Shown: positions 52,810-60,933 of the stretch, piece by piece | Layout: each line of letters starts with the position of its first letter | Numbering within the stretch: position 1 is the stretch's first letter | DNA from: Pedococcus sp031456495 | Lineage (GTDB): Bacteria > Actinomycetota > Actinomycetes > Actinomycetales > Dermatophilaceae | DNA length: 64,000 bases | Direction: 5' to 3' | Assembly: GCF_031456495.1 (NCBI RefSeq) | Contig: NZ_JAVDUW010000001.1 | Coordinates: 1,116,001-1,180,000, forward strand | Program-made: the position numbers and the translations under genes | Notes under the pieces: model-generated | Seen by the model: the letters and a program-made list of their open reading frames with translations, nothing else | The model's database searches: none | Told to the model about the DNA's origin: nothing

Positions 52810-52914
52810 GCACGTCCAAATCGTTGCGCCGCCCAACTTGCGTGCTACCGAGGCGGCCGGTAGCCAGAAAGGGACAGAACTGCCGATGACCCACGCCCCG
52901 GACGGAGTCCCCCC

Positions 52915-53985
52915 TTGTCCTCCTGGTCCCTGCCGATCCTGCTGCTGGTCTTCGCCGCCGCGGCCGCCGCCATCTGGGTGGCGGGCATCCAGCTCTCCAA
53001 CCAGACCGACGTGCTGTCGACGCGGCTGCACCTCGGCACTGCCCTGGGCGGCCTGATCCTGCTCGCCGTGGCCACGAACCTGCCCGAGATAGCCATCGTC
53101 GCCAGCGCCTCCCTTGCCGGCAACGTCGGCGTCGCGGTGGGAAACATCCTGGGAGGCATCGCGATCCAGACCGTGGTGCTCGTCGTGCTGGACGTCTTCG
53201 GCATCCGTGGCAGACGACCCCTCACCTACCAGGCCGCGTCCCTGGTCCTCGTCCTGGAGGCCGCCCTCGTGGTGGCCGTCCTCGCCGTCGTGGTCGCCGG
53301 CTCGCAGCTGCCGTCGGGCCTCGAGCGGTTCCGGCTGGCTCCCGCCTCCGTCCTCATCGCCGTTCTGTGGGTGGCAGGACTCGTTCTGCTGCAACGGGCT
53401 TCACGTTCGCTCCCCTGGACCGACTCCGGCGAGGCCCCCGACAACCAGGAGAAGCCGAAGGGTCACTCCCAGCAGAAGGCCGAGCAGGACGCCTCCACGC
53501 GCGGCACCAGCACCGCGAAGTCGGCCACCATCTTCGGCGTCGCGGCCCTCGTCACCCTGCTCGCGGGCGTGGTCCTCGAGCGCAGCGGAGACGCCATCGC
53601 CGGCCACATCGGCCTGTCCGGGGTGCTCTTCGGCGCGACGGTCCTTGCTGCGGCCACGTCGCTCCCCGAGGTCTCGACCGGCCTCACCTCGGTGAAGAAC
53701 GCGGACTACCAGCTCGCGGTCAGCGACATCTTCGGCGGCAACGCGTTCCTCCCGGTGCTGTTCCTCCTGGCCACCCTGCTGTCGGGCAAAGCCGTTCTGC
53801 CACAGGCACAGTCGACCGACATCTACCTCACCGCCCTAGGGATGCTCCTCACCCTGGTGTATGCCGTGGGGCTCGTCTTCCGCCCGCAGCGCCGGATCGC
53901 GCGCATGGGCGTCGACTCCCTCTCCGTCCTCGTCCTCTACGTCCTCGGCGTGGCCGGCCTCTTCGCCGTGGCGAGCAGCAGCTGA
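52915..53985 (+). CDS. Sodium/calcium exchanger family (CaCA) membrane protein
   Basis: A protein of 356 residues; TTG 52915 has GGAG nine bases before. Two homologous membrane halves with the alpha-repeats LAVATNLPEIAIVASASLAG and GNVGVAVGNILGGIAIQ, then VLAAATSLPEVSTGLTSVKN and AVSDIFGGNAFLPV. These are the TSLPE and GN/D motifs of CaCA exchangers. An acidic, charged loop (about residues 165-195, DNQEKPKGHSQQKAEQ) separates the halves. It exports Ca2+ or another cation in exchange for Na+ or H+. The start is uncertain because TTG is the only option in a good position. Confidence 0.88.
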   Translation: MSSWSLPILLLVFAAAAAAIWVAGIQLSNQTDVLSTRLHLGTALGGLILLAVATNLPEIAIVASASLAGNVGVAVGNILGGIAIQTVVLVVLDVFGIRGRRPLTYQAASLVLVLEAALVVAVLAVVVAGSQLPSGLERFRLAPASVLIAVLWVAGLVLLQRASRSLPWTDSGEAPDNQEKPKGHSQQKAEQDASTRGTSTAKSATIFGVAALVTLLAGVVLERSGDAIAGHIGLSGVLFGATVLAAATSLPEVSTGLTSVKNADYQLAVSDIFGGNAFLPVLFLLATLLSGKAVLPQAQSTDIYLTALGMLLTLVYAVGLVFRPQRRIARMGVDSLSVLVLYVLGVAGLFAVASSS

Positions 53986-54047
53986 GCCGTCTCCGCCCGC
54001 CGCTCAGGGATGGTGCCTGACCTGCGGAAACGCACTATCCTGCTGCC

Positions 54048-56174
54048 GTGTCGGCGTTCGTCCAGCCGCGCGGGGTCGGGGGTCGGGGGACGCGGCGTCC
54101 GCTGGGCGCGCTTGTGCTCGGCGCCCTGCTCGTGGCCGTCGGCCTGGTTCCGCTGCTGTGGATCGGCCGCTACTACTTCCGCGGCGACACGCAGATCGCG
54201 TACGTCGGCTGGTGGTACCACCTCGGGCAGGAGGTGCGGCACGGCCACCTCCCGCTGATGGAGCCGCTGCGGTGGGAAGCCGGCAACTACGTCGCGGAGG
54301 GCCAGTGGGGTCTGTTCAGCCCGCTGACGATCCTCATCGGCCTGGCGACGACGGTCGTCCCCGACCTCGTCGTGTTCGTCACCGTCCTGAAGATCGCCCT
54401 CATCGTGTGTGGCGGCCTCGGAACGTACGTCCTGGTCCGCAGCTACGGCGCGCGGGAACCGTTCGCGATGGTGGGGGGTCTGGTCGTCGGGTTGTCCGGT
54501 GAGTCCGTCTTCCTCGACTGGCCGTCGTGGGTCAACGGGCAGATCGGGGTGGCGCTGTTGCCGTGGGCGTGGTGGCTGACGCGGCGCGCGATGGCAGGCC
54601 ACAACCCGGCGGGCGCCCTCGTCGTGAGCTACCTGGTGGTCGCAGTGGGCTACGTCTACTGCGCCCTCTACCTCGCGGCCGTGCTGGTCGCCTGCCTCGT
54701 GGACGCCGTCGTGTCACGGTCACGCCGACAGGTCCTCACCGTCCTCGGCATCTGCCTGTTCAGCGGTCTCGTCGCCGTGGCCGTCTACCTGCCCGGCGTG
54801 CTGACCTCCCCCGTGACCGTGCGGGACTCGGTCGCCGTCACGGGCTCCGGCCGCCTCACCGCACCCCTGCACGAGCTGCTCGCGTCGATGTTCCCCACGG
54901 TGCGGCGCGACTACCTGCTGTGGATGCTGCCGGCCGTGGCGTGGCTCGACCTCGCCAGGCTTCTGCGCAGCTCCAAGGACCTGCTGGGCGCTGCCGTCGC
55001 GACAGCCGGGCTTGCACTGTGGGTCCTCGGCCCCGCCACCATCGGGCCCCTCCGGTGGCCCCTGCGCGTGGTCCCGGCCCTCATGGTCCCCCTCGTCGTG
55101 CTGCTGTTCGTGGCCGCGTCCCGCTCGCTCGTGCCGAGGCTGTCGCGCAGCCGGCTCCTGGTGTCCTTCGGGTGGCTCGGCCTCGCTGCCTACCTGCTCG
55201 TCGCCCGGAACCCGCACCTCGCCACCGGCGCGGCCGCAGGAGTGGTCCTGGTCGTCGCGATGCTCGGCACGACCGCGTGGTCGCTCCGTCGAGCCTCGGA
55301 GGTGCTGACGACCGCGCTCGTGCTCGCCTGGACCGTCGCCGTGTTGGCGCTGCAGTTCGCCATCGACCCCGTCCCCGGCGCCGCCGACCGCCACATGCCG
55401 GCGAGCCCGACGGCATACGCCGGCAGACTGGCGTCGGCACGCGGCGACGTCATGGTCCTCGGCAACGCGGAGAGCCGAGCCATCCACGACCAGGAGGTCG
55501 CCCACGAGCTGCTCATCGGGTCGATGTGGTACCTCCAGCAGGCACCCGTGCAGAACGGCTACACCACCATCAACTTCCGCCGCTTCCGCGCGCGGTTCTG
55601 CCGCGCCTTCAATGGTGGCACGTGCGCCGCGGCGCTGAGGTCGGTCCTCGCCACCGAGCCCACCACCGGGCGACCGTGGGCAGACCTGCTCTCCGTGAGC
55701 ACCCTCGTCTTCTTCCGCCCCTCGTTCCCGCACACCGAACTGGCGCACCCTCCGCCCGGGTGGAGCGTCCGGCAGACCAGCACCAACACCGTTGTCTGGA
55801 CACGGGATTCGACCGTTCCCACGGCTGGTGGCGTGGTCGCCGCGACGCCGGGCCTGGGCGTCCAGGAGCTCCAGCGTTCAGACCGGGCGGTGAGCCTGCG
55901 GGTCACCGAGGTGGGTCACTCCGGGGGCACGCTGACGTTCAGCCGGCTGGCGTGGCCGGGGTATGCCGTGGACGGCGGCACGCTGTCCGAACCGCTCGGG
56001 GATGCGCTGCTGAGGGTCCACGTCCCCGCAGGTTCTGCGGGCTCCTCGGTCACGGTCTCGTGGGACCCCCCGGGATGGACCCTCGAACGCACCAGTCTCG
56101 CTGCGGCTCTTGCCGGCGGCCTGCTCTGGGTCGCCGCTGCGAGGGTTCGGCTCTGGCGGCGACGCCCGATGTGA
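54048..56174 (+). CDS. Large multi-pass membrane protein (YfhO-like)
   Basis: A protein of 708 residues from GTG 54048. About a dozen hydrophobic helices in the first 460 residues (for example PLGALVLGALLVAVGLVPLL, VVSYLVVAVGYVYCALYLAA), with RYYFRGDTQIAYVGWWYHLG and PLRWEAGNYVAEGQWGLFSP between helices 1 and 2. These match the DxxxQ-type first loop of YfhO/GT-C-like membrane glycosyltransferases. A C-terminal extracytoplasmic domain (about residues 465-680) ends in one more helix. YfhO-type proteins glycosylate wall polymers or lipids; whether this one does is inferred. Confidence 0.78.
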   Translation: MSAFVQPRGVGGRGTRRPLGALVLGALLVAVGLVPLLWIGRYYFRGDTQIAYVGWWYHLGQEVRHGHLPLMEPLRWEAGNYVAEGQWGLFSPLTILIGLATTVVPDLVVFVTVLKIALIVCGGLGTYVLVRSYGAREPFAMVGGLVVGLSGESVFLDWPSWVNGQIGVALLPWAWWLTRRAMAGHNPAGALVVSYLVVAVGYVYCALYLAAVLVACLVDAVVSRSRRQVLTVLGICLFSGLVAVAVYLPGVLTSPVTVRDSVAVTGSGRLTAPLHELLASMFPTVRRDYLLWMLPAVAWLDLARLLRSSKDLLGAAVATAGLALWVLGPATIGPLRWPLRVVPALMVPLVVLLFVAASRSLVPRLSRSRLLVSFGWLGLAAYLLVARNPHLATGAAAGVVLVVAMLGTTAWSLRRASEVLTTALVLAWTVAVLALQFAIDPVPGAADRHMPASPTAYAGRLASARGDVMVLGNAESRAIHDQEVAHELLIGSMWYLQQAPVQNGYTTINFRRFRARFCRAFNGGTCAAALRSVLATEPTTGRPWADLLSVSTLVFFRPSFPHTELAHPPPGWSVRQTSTNTVVWTRDSTVPTAGGVVAATPGLGVQELQRSDRAVSLRVTEVGHSGGTLTFSRLAWPGYAVDGGTLSEPLGDALLRVHVPAGSAGSSVTVSWDPPGWTLERTSLAAALAGGLLWVAAARVRLWRRRPM

Positions 56175-56186
56175 CCTGGACGACAG

Positions 56187-56200
56187 GGGACGAAAGTCCC
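56187..56200 (+). promoter_or_regulatory. DosR/DevR-like palindrome upstream of copy B
   Basis: GGGAC-GAAA-GTCCC, a perfect palindrome in both arms, differing from GGGACTWWAGTCCC only at the first spacer base. It ends exactly 92 bases before ATG 56293, the same spacing as before copy A. It lies only 13 bases after the stop codon of the upstream gene. Confidence 0.75.
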
Positions 56201-56292
56201 TCTGCCCCAGCCGCTTCCGCCGAGATGGTTGAACTGCCAACAAGGCAAGGAAGCAGGGCCACCAGCCCTGGCAACAGCGGGAGTTGATCAGA

Positions 56293-56898
56293 ATGCGACG
56301 CAAGACCCTTGACGCACTACTCACCACCGGTGGCTTCGTCCTCACCGCGGTACTGCTGGTCGCCGGCGGACTGCTGATGTGGGCCAGCAACTTCGTGCAG
56401 GACAACGTGCACAGCCAGCTGGCCGACCAGAAGATCACAATGCCGTCCGGCAAGGCCATCGAGGACCCGGCCATCAAGCCCTACCTGCAGCAGTACGCAG
56501 GCCAGCAGATGACCACCGGGGCCCAGGCGAAGGCGTACGCCGACCACTACATCCTGGTCCACATGAACAAGGCCGGTCAGGGCCGGACCTACGAAGAGGT
56601 CAGCGGCGAGTTCATCGCCCTCTCGGCCAACCCGAACGCCGACAAGGCCAAGGTCGCCGAGCTCGGCCAGCTGCGCCAGACGCTCTTCATGGGCAACACC
56701 CTGCGGGGCCTGCTCCTCAACGCCTACGCCTTCGGCACCATGGGCACCATCGCCTTCTGGGGCGCGGTTGCCAGCTTCGTCGGCGCGGCCTTCCTGTTCC
56801 TTCTCAGCCTCCTCGGCCTGAGGCACGAACGCCACGTGCCGGTCGAGCAGGAGGTCCGCATCGGTCGCGGCGCAGCAGCCGCACCCGCTGTCGGCTGA
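56293..56898 (+). CDS. Two-ended membrane protein of unknown function, copy B
   Basis: A protein of 201 residues from ATG 56293; GCGGGAG lies nine bases upstream. The architecture equals copy A: helix at residues 12-35, hydrophilic middle, helices about residues 150-185, charged tail ending RGAAAAPAVG. The codons outside the shared 402-bp block differ clearly from copy A (for example KTLDALLTTGGFVLTAV against RTLDTILSAGGFVVAAV), while the block itself is identical except for one base. It is alone in its transcription unit, with a dormancy-type operator before and a hairpin behind. Function unknown. Confidence 0.9.
   Translation: MRRKTLDALLTTGGFVLTAVLLVAGGLLMWASNFVQDNVHSQLADQKITMPSGKAIEDPAIKPYLQQYAGQQMTTGAQAKAYADHYILVHMNKAGQGRTYEEVSGEFIALSANPNADKAKVAELGQLRQTLFMGNTLRGLLLNAYAFGTMGTIAFWGAVASFVGAAFLFLLSLLGLRHERHVPVEQEVRIGRGAAAAPAVG
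56353..56754 (+). repeat. 402-bp inverted repeat, arm 2 (pairs with 4984-5385)
   Basis: Identical to the reverse complement of 4984-5385 except for one base, a third-codon position. The sharp boundaries, with visible divergence on both sides, are unlike two genes drifting uniformly. Confidence 0.95.
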
Positions 56899-56923
56899 CT
56901 CCAGCCGCACCTGCGGACCACGT

Positions 56924-56955
56924 CAAGGCCTCCGACCTCCTGGTCGGGGGCCTTG
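56924..56955 (+). terminator. Terminator of copy B
   Basis: CAAGGCCTCCGACC with GGTCGGGGGCCTTG around a 4-base loop: a 14-bp stem with one G-T pair, 25 bases after the stop. It shares the GGTCGGGGGC element with the terminator of copy A. Confidence 0.85.
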
Positions 56956-57010
56956 GCGTGTGGTCCACGCGCCACCCTCCGCCACAAGGGGTCTCAGGGC
57001 GCGTACCCGC

Positions 57011-57199
57011 TCAGCCCTTGGCGGGACGGGCTGCCCGCGCCGCCTCGACCTTGCGCCGGCGCTCCCGGCGAAGGCGCTCGTGCGGGTCGCTCGGACCCTG
57101 GAGCTCGGCCGGCCCGTAGAGGTGCCAGCCCAGGTACCGGATCCGCCACAGGATCCGGTAGCCGATGGAGAGGCCCTCGTTGTCCGTCGTCCGCGCCAT
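57011..57199 (-). CDS. Small basic hypothetical protein
   Basis: A protein of 62 residues from ATG 57199: ARTTDNEGLSIGYRILWRIR, YLGWHLYGPAELQGPSDPHE, then a Lys/Arg-rich end (RLRRERRRKVEAARAARPAKG). Divergent from the MarR-family gene across a palindromic operator, so it may be a target of that repressor. Family not recognised. The aromatic, basic composition would suit nucleic-acid or membrane-surface binding. Confidence 0.65.
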   Translation of the reverse strand: MARTTDNEGLSIGYRILWRIRYLGWHLYGPAELQGPSDPHERLRRERRRKVEAARAARPAKG

Positions 57200-57213
57200 G
57201 GTCGTCCCATTCG

Positions 57214-57239
57214 TTAGTGCCCTAATGATTCGTGCACTA
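57214..57239. promoter_or_regulatory. Inverted repeat, likely MarR/OhrR operator
   Basis: TTAGTGC and GCACTA arms separated by 13 bases, in an AT-rich stretch (CCTAATGATTCGT) between the divergent small basic gene and the MarR gene. Its position over both promoters and its symmetry fit a MarR dimer site. Confidence 0.6.
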
Positions 57240-57271
57240 CGGTAGCGGACCGTCGCCCCTAGACTGAAACC

Positions 57272-57760
57272 GTGACCCCGCCCAGCTCCTCGAACCGCAC
57301 CTCCGTGGCGCCGAGCGACGACCTGCTCGCCCTCGACCGACAGGTCTGTTTCGCCCTCGCCGTCGCCTCGCGCAACGTCATCGCGCTCTACCGGCCGCTG
57401 CTCGAGCCCATGGGCCTGACCCACCCCCAGTACCTCGTCATGCTCGCGCTCTGGGAGGAGTCACCACTCAAGGTCGGCGACCTCGCGCGACGGCTCAGCC
57501 TCGAACCGGCGACGCTGTCCCCGCTGCTCAAGCGGCTCGAGGCAGGCGGGATGGTCACCCGCGAGCGCGACCCGCGCGACGAGCGCGCCCTGGCCGTCAC
57601 CCTCACGGAGAAGGGCGCCGCCGCACGCCAGCAGGCCCTGCGCGTCCCGCCCGCGATCCTCGATCGCCTGGGCATGGACGTCTCCGAGCTGGAGACCCTG
57701 CGCGACGGCCTCACCCGACTCATCGCCGCCGCCCGGCCGCCGGCACCGGCGGCTGGGTGA
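57272..57760 (+). CDS. MarR-family regulator, OhrR-type
   Basis: A protein of 162 residues from GTG 57272. The segment LALDRQVCFALAVASRNVIA carries the reactive Cys (about residue 26) in the OhrR position. YRPLLEPMGLTHPQYLVMLA, LWEE and the winged helix KVGDLARRLSLEPATLSPLL, KRLEAGGMVTRERDPRDERA follow. OhrR senses organic peroxides by oxidation of that Cys and derepresses target genes, commonly ohr. No ohr gene is in view; the divergent gene and the reductase downstream (57876) are candidate targets. Confidence 0.92.
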   Translation: MTPPSSSNRTSVAPSDDLLALDRQVCFALAVASRNVIALYRPLLEPMGLTHPQYLVMLALWEESPLKVGDLARRLSLEPATLSPLLKRLEAGGMVTRERDPRDERALAVTLTEKGAAARQQALRVPPAILDRLGMDVSELETLRDGLTRLIAAARPPAPAAG

Positions 57761-57875
57761 GAAGGGTCACGGCATACCGAGGGGCGCCTGCGTCGTTGCC
57801 ACCTGGTGGCGCGGTTGTCCCCTGACGGCAACCACGCCGCCCCACCGTCCCCTCACCACTCCCAGGAGGTCGTCC

Positions 57876-58898
57876 ATGACCGACGCCACCACCCCCACCA
57901 CCGCACCCCGCGAGTGGCGGCTCGCCTCGCGCCCCACCGGCTGGCCCACGCCCGAGAACTTCGAGCTCGCCGAGTCGGACGTTCCTGCGCTCGCCGACGG
58001 CCAGATCCGCGTGCGCAACGAGGTGCTGTCGGTCGACCCCTACATGCGTGGGCGGATGAGCGCCGCCAAGTCGTATGCCGCGCCGTACGAGGTGGGTGCC
58101 GCGATGACCGGTGGCGCCGTGGGCGTCGTCGAGGAGTCGCGCGCGGACGGCGTCGCCGTCGGCAGCCACGTCCTGCACGGCCTGGGCTGGCGCGAGGTCG
58201 CCGTGCTCGACGCCGAGGACGCCCGCGTCGTCGACACCGACGCCGCCCCCGCCTCCTCGTACCTGGGCGTCCTCGGCATGACCGGCCTCACGGCATACGC
58301 GGGCCTCAAGCGCATCGCCGAGCTCAAGGAGGGCGACGTCGTCTTCGTCTCCGGTGCGGCAGGCGCCGTCGGAGGCGCGGTCGGCCAGATCGCCAAGGCT
58401 CTCGGCGCCAGCACGGTCATCGGCAGCGCCGGCTCCCCCGAGAAGGTGCGCCACCTCACCGAGGACCTCGGCTTCGACGCGGCCTTCTCCTACCGCGACC
58501 GCAAGGTCTCCGAGGCCCTGCGCGAGCTCGCCCCCGACGGCATCGACGTCTACTTCGACAACGTCGGCGGCGAGCACCTCGAGGCGGCGATCGGGTCGCT
58601 GCGCCTCGGCGGCCGCATCGCCGTCTGCGGGATGATCTCGGTCTACAACGACACCGAGCCGGCACCGGGCCCGCGCAACCTCGCGCGCCTCATCCAGACC
58701 CGTGGCCGCATCGAGGGCTTCCTCGTGGGCGACCACTACGACCTGGCGGGCGAGTATGCCGCGCAGGCCGCGAAGTGGCTGGCCGACGGTTCGCTGTCGC
58801 TGCGGGAGACCACGGTCGACGGCTTCGAGAACACGGTCGACGCCTTCCTCGGCGTCCTGCGCGGTGACAACACCGGGAAGATGGTCGTCCGGCTCTGA
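57876..58898 (+). CDS. NADPH-dependent oxidoreductase, MDR superfamily (curcumin reductase/YncB-like)
   Basis: A protein of 340 residues from ATG 57876, with CCAGGAGG six bases upstream. Medium-chain dehydrogenase layout without zinc: SVDPYMRGRMSAAKSY (substrate domain) and the nucleotide-binding FVSGAAGAVGGAVGQIAKAL with GAxGAVG (about residues 155-175). DVYFDNVGGEHLEAAIGSLR and GRIEGFLVGDHYDLAGEYAA are typical of the leukotriene-B4-dehydrogenase/curcumin-reductase branch. It reduces alpha,beta-unsaturated ketones with NADPH. Downstream of an OhrR-type gene, suggesting detoxification of reactive carbonyls. Confidence 0.92.
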   Translation: MTDATTPTTAPREWRLASRPTGWPTPENFELAESDVPALADGQIRVRNEVLSVDPYMRGRMSAAKSYAAPYEVGAAMTGGAVGVVEESRADGVAVGSHVLHGLGWREVAVLDAEDARVVDTDAAPASSYLGVLGMTGLTAYAGLKRIAELKEGDVVFVSGAAGAVGGAVGQIAKALGASTVIGSAGSPEKVRHLTEDLGFDAAFSYRDRKVSEALRELAPDGIDVYFDNVGGEHLEAAIGSLRLGGRIAVCGMISVYNDTEPAPGPRNLARLIQTRGRIEGFLVGDHYDLAGEYAAQAAKWLADGSLSLRETTVDGFENTVDAFLGVLRGDNTGKMVVRL

Positions 58899-58906
58899 CA
58901 GCTGCC

Positions 58907-58945
58907 GACGGCCCCGCGCACGAGCAGCTCGCGCGCGGGGCCGTC
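58907..58945 (+). terminator. Terminator of the oxidoreductase gene
   Basis: A 13-bp stem (GACGGCCCCGCGC with GCGCGGGGCCGTC), loop of 13 bases, eight bases past the stop codon at 58898. Confidence 0.85.
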
Positions 58946-58961
58946 AGCCCGTCCGGCTGCT

Positions 58962-59019
58962 ATCCTGTGGCTGCAGCCCGGCCTCCCGTCCGCACCTCGT
59001 GCGACGCGGAGGCTTTTTT
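58962..59019 (+). promoter_or_regulatory. Promoter followed at once by a terminator hairpin with a T6 tract, attenuator-like
   Basis: TATCCT (58962-58967) resembles a -10. The transcript would then fold GCCTCC...CGCAC-CTC-GTGCG...GGAGGC (58981-59013), followed by TTTTTT (59014-59019). The start codon of the GNAT gene is at 59021, one base after the T tract. A factor-independent terminator placed directly before the start codon is unusual for this genome. Confidence 0.6.
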
Positions 59020-59020
59020 C

Positions 59021-59560
59021 ATGCCCTCTCCCACGACACCGTCCGCAGCCCGCTCCACCTCGCCCCTCGCCGTCCGCCGCGCCACCGCCGACGACCGCCC
59101 GCTGCTCGAGCGCCTGTGGCTGCTGTTCCGCCACGACCTCTCCGGCCTCACCGGGACGCTGCCGAGGGCCGACGGCACGTTCCGGTCCGAGCGCCTGGAC
59201 TCCGCCCTCGCCGACCGTGGTTGGGCGGCATTCGTGGGGTTCATGGGCGAGGCACCCGTAGGTTTCGCCTTCGTGCGCAACCTCGACCGGTCGCCCCGGG
59301 TCCTCAACAGCTTCTTCGTCGTCGCGGGAGCGCGACGCGCCGGTGTCGGGTCAGCCCTCGTCGACGAGGTGCTGCGCACCGTCCCGGGCCGCTGGGAGAT
59401 CGCCTTCCAGGGACACAACACACCGGCCGTCCGGTTCTGGCGCCGGACGGCCGCGAGGCACGACCCCGACTGGGGTGAGGAGCTGCGTCCCGTGCCGGGC
59501 GACCCGCACGCCGCGCCGGACGCGTGGGTCACGTTCGACGTGCCGGGGCCGCACCACTAG
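59021..59560 (+). CDS. GNAT acetyltransferase
   Basis: A protein of 179 residues from ATG 59021. Acetyl-CoA fold: LAVRRATADDRPLLERLWLL, VGFMGEAPVGFAFVRNL (strand 4), FFVVAGARRAGVGSALVDEV (motif A with R-x-G-x-G), EIAFQGHNTPAVRFWRRTAA (motif B with N-x-x-x-x-x-F-W). The acceptor is unknown. There is no room for a ribosome binding site because the T tract of a terminator-like hairpin lies right before the ATG, so expression may depend on anti-termination or leaderless initiation. It ends by overlapping the convergent HATPase gene by four bases (CTAG). Confidence 0.88.
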   Translation: MPSPTTPSAARSTSPLAVRRATADDRPLLERLWLLFRHDLSGLTGTLPRADGTFRSERLDSALADRGWAAFVGFMGEAPVGFAFVRNLDRSPRVLNSFFVVAGARRAGVGSALVDEVLRTVPGRWEIAFQGHNTPAVRFWRRTAARHDPDWGEELRPVPGDPHAAPDAWVTFDVPGPHH

Positions 59561-60075
59561 GGGAACCACAGGGGCGGCGACTCCTGCGCGTCCATTGGAG
59601 CCCCGTCCGGCTGCCCGGACCCGTCCACGGGTGGAGGGTCGACCCCCGTCTCGCTGTGCCCTCGTGCACCGGCCCGCTCCTGGAGGTCGAAGGCGGCCCA
59701 CACGGACTTGCCGTCGCGGCGCGGCCACACGCCCCAGGACTCACTGAGCGCGCGCACGATCTGCAGGCCGCGGCCGTGGAGCCCGTCACCCTCGGTCACC
59801 GCGGGGACGACCAGGTGGGTGGCGACCCGGTCACGAACCTCGAGGATGAGCCAGCTGTCGCGGCGCGCCACCACGACGGTGAACGGCGTGTTCGCGTGCA
59901 GCACGACGTTGGTCGCCAGCTCGCTCACCACGAGGCTGACGGCATGCGCCTGAGCGAGCAGGTCCCCGTCGGCGAGGCAGTCGAGCACGAACGAGCGCGC
60001 CTCCCCGACATGGGTCGGGTGCGGCGACCACGCGGCCTCCCTGCTCCAGGTCAGCGACCCGTCCATTGCCCTCAT
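59557..60075 (-). CDS. HATPase-domain anti-sigma regulatory factor (RsbW/SpoIIAB-like)
   Basis: A protein of 172 residues from ATG 60075 (an ATG three codons later is an alternative). HATPase_c of the GHKL type: ARSFVLDCLADGDLLAQAHA, VSLVVSELATNVVLHANTPF (N-box with E..N), LILEVRDRV (G1-like D) and GLHGRGLQIVRALSESWGVW (G2). In this single-domain form these proteins act as serine kinases and anti-sigma factors controlling stress sigma factors. It lies next to two GAF-ANTAR regulators, forming a small signalling cluster. Confidence 0.9.
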   Translation of the reverse strand: MRAMDGSLTWSREAAWSPHPTHVGEARSFVLDCLADGDLLAQAHAVSLVVSELATNVVLHANTPFTVVVARRDSWLILEVRDRVATHLVVPAVTEGDGLHGRGLQIVRALSESWGVWPRRDGKSVWAAFDLQERAGARGHSETGVDPPPVDGSGQPDGAPMDAQESPPLWFP

Positions 60076-60252
60076 CCCGATCGTCGGCGAGCGCCTCAAG
60101 GCGAGGTCTGGGCAATGTGCGCTTGTCACCCCACTGTCCACCTCGGAAGCCCGCGGCTGCAAGCCGGGCTCGCCCGGGCGGACCGGAGTAGGGTGCAGAT
60201 CACGGCCACTGCCCGCGCTGGCCGCTGCGAGCGCGGCTGACCCAGGTGCGTG

Positions 60253-60933
60253 ATGACGCGACAGGACGGGCAGTCGGCATCCCTATCCGAGATCGGGGGC
60301 CAGCTGCGGCGCATGTGTGTGGACTGCCTGGACGATGCCGGTGTGGACGGCGCCGGCCTCGCCGTCTTCGCCCATGACGGCACCCCCGAGACCGTCCACG
60401 CGACGAGTGCGCTCGCCACTCACATCGAGGACCTCCAGTTCACGACCGGTGAGGGACCGTGCATCGACGCGGCGCGCACGGGCAGACCGGTGCTCGTCCC
60501 GGACCTGCGGCCCGAGCACCATGCGCGTTGGCCGGTCATGGGTCCCGAGCTGGCGGCGTCCGGGGTCGCGGCCATCTTCGCGCTCCCCATCAGGGTCGGC
60601 ACGTTGTCGCTGGGGTGCCTCGACCTGCACCGCACGAGCCCGGGGCCCCTGACGAGCCGGCAGCTGGCCAACACGCTGCGCACCGTGGACCTGGCCGGGG
60701 AGCTGCTGATCACCTTCGCCCCTGACGGGCTCGACGACCTGCTCCCCCGAGCGACCTACCGGATGGTGGTGCACCAGGCCGCGGGGATGGCGATGGTGCA
60801 GCTCGACGTCGGACTGGCCGAGGCCATGCTCCGCCTCCGCGCCGCCGCCTACGCCGAGGAACGCTCGATCAACGACCTGGCCGCGGACATCGTGGCCCGT
60901 CGACGCACGCTGTCCGAGGAGGATGACGCATGA
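60253..60933 (+). CDS. GAF-ANTAR signalling protein 1
   Basis: A protein of 226 residues from ATG 60253 (GTG 60250 is an alternative). GAF domain: ASLSEIGGQLRRMCVDCLDD, FAHDGTPETVHATSALATHI, TTGEGPCIDAARTGRPVLVP and ALPIRVGTLSLGCLDLHR (residues about 12-150). ANTAR-like helical end: ATYRMVVHQAAGMAMVQLDV, GLAEAMLRLRAAAYAEERS (residues about 170-222). Its stop overlaps the start of the second GAF-ANTAR gene by four bases (ATGA), so both are made together, probably as a sensor pair. Confidence 0.9.
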   Translation: MTRQDGQSASLSEIGGQLRRMCVDCLDDAGVDGAGLAVFAHDGTPETVHATSALATHIEDLQFTTGEGPCIDAARTGRPVLVPDLRPEHHARWPVMGPELAASGVAAIFALPIRVGTLSLGCLDLHRTSPGPLTSRQLANTLRTVDLAGELLITFAPDGLDDLLPRATYRMVVHQAAGMAMVQLDVGLAEAMLRLRAAAYAEERSINDLAADIVARRRTLSEEDDA

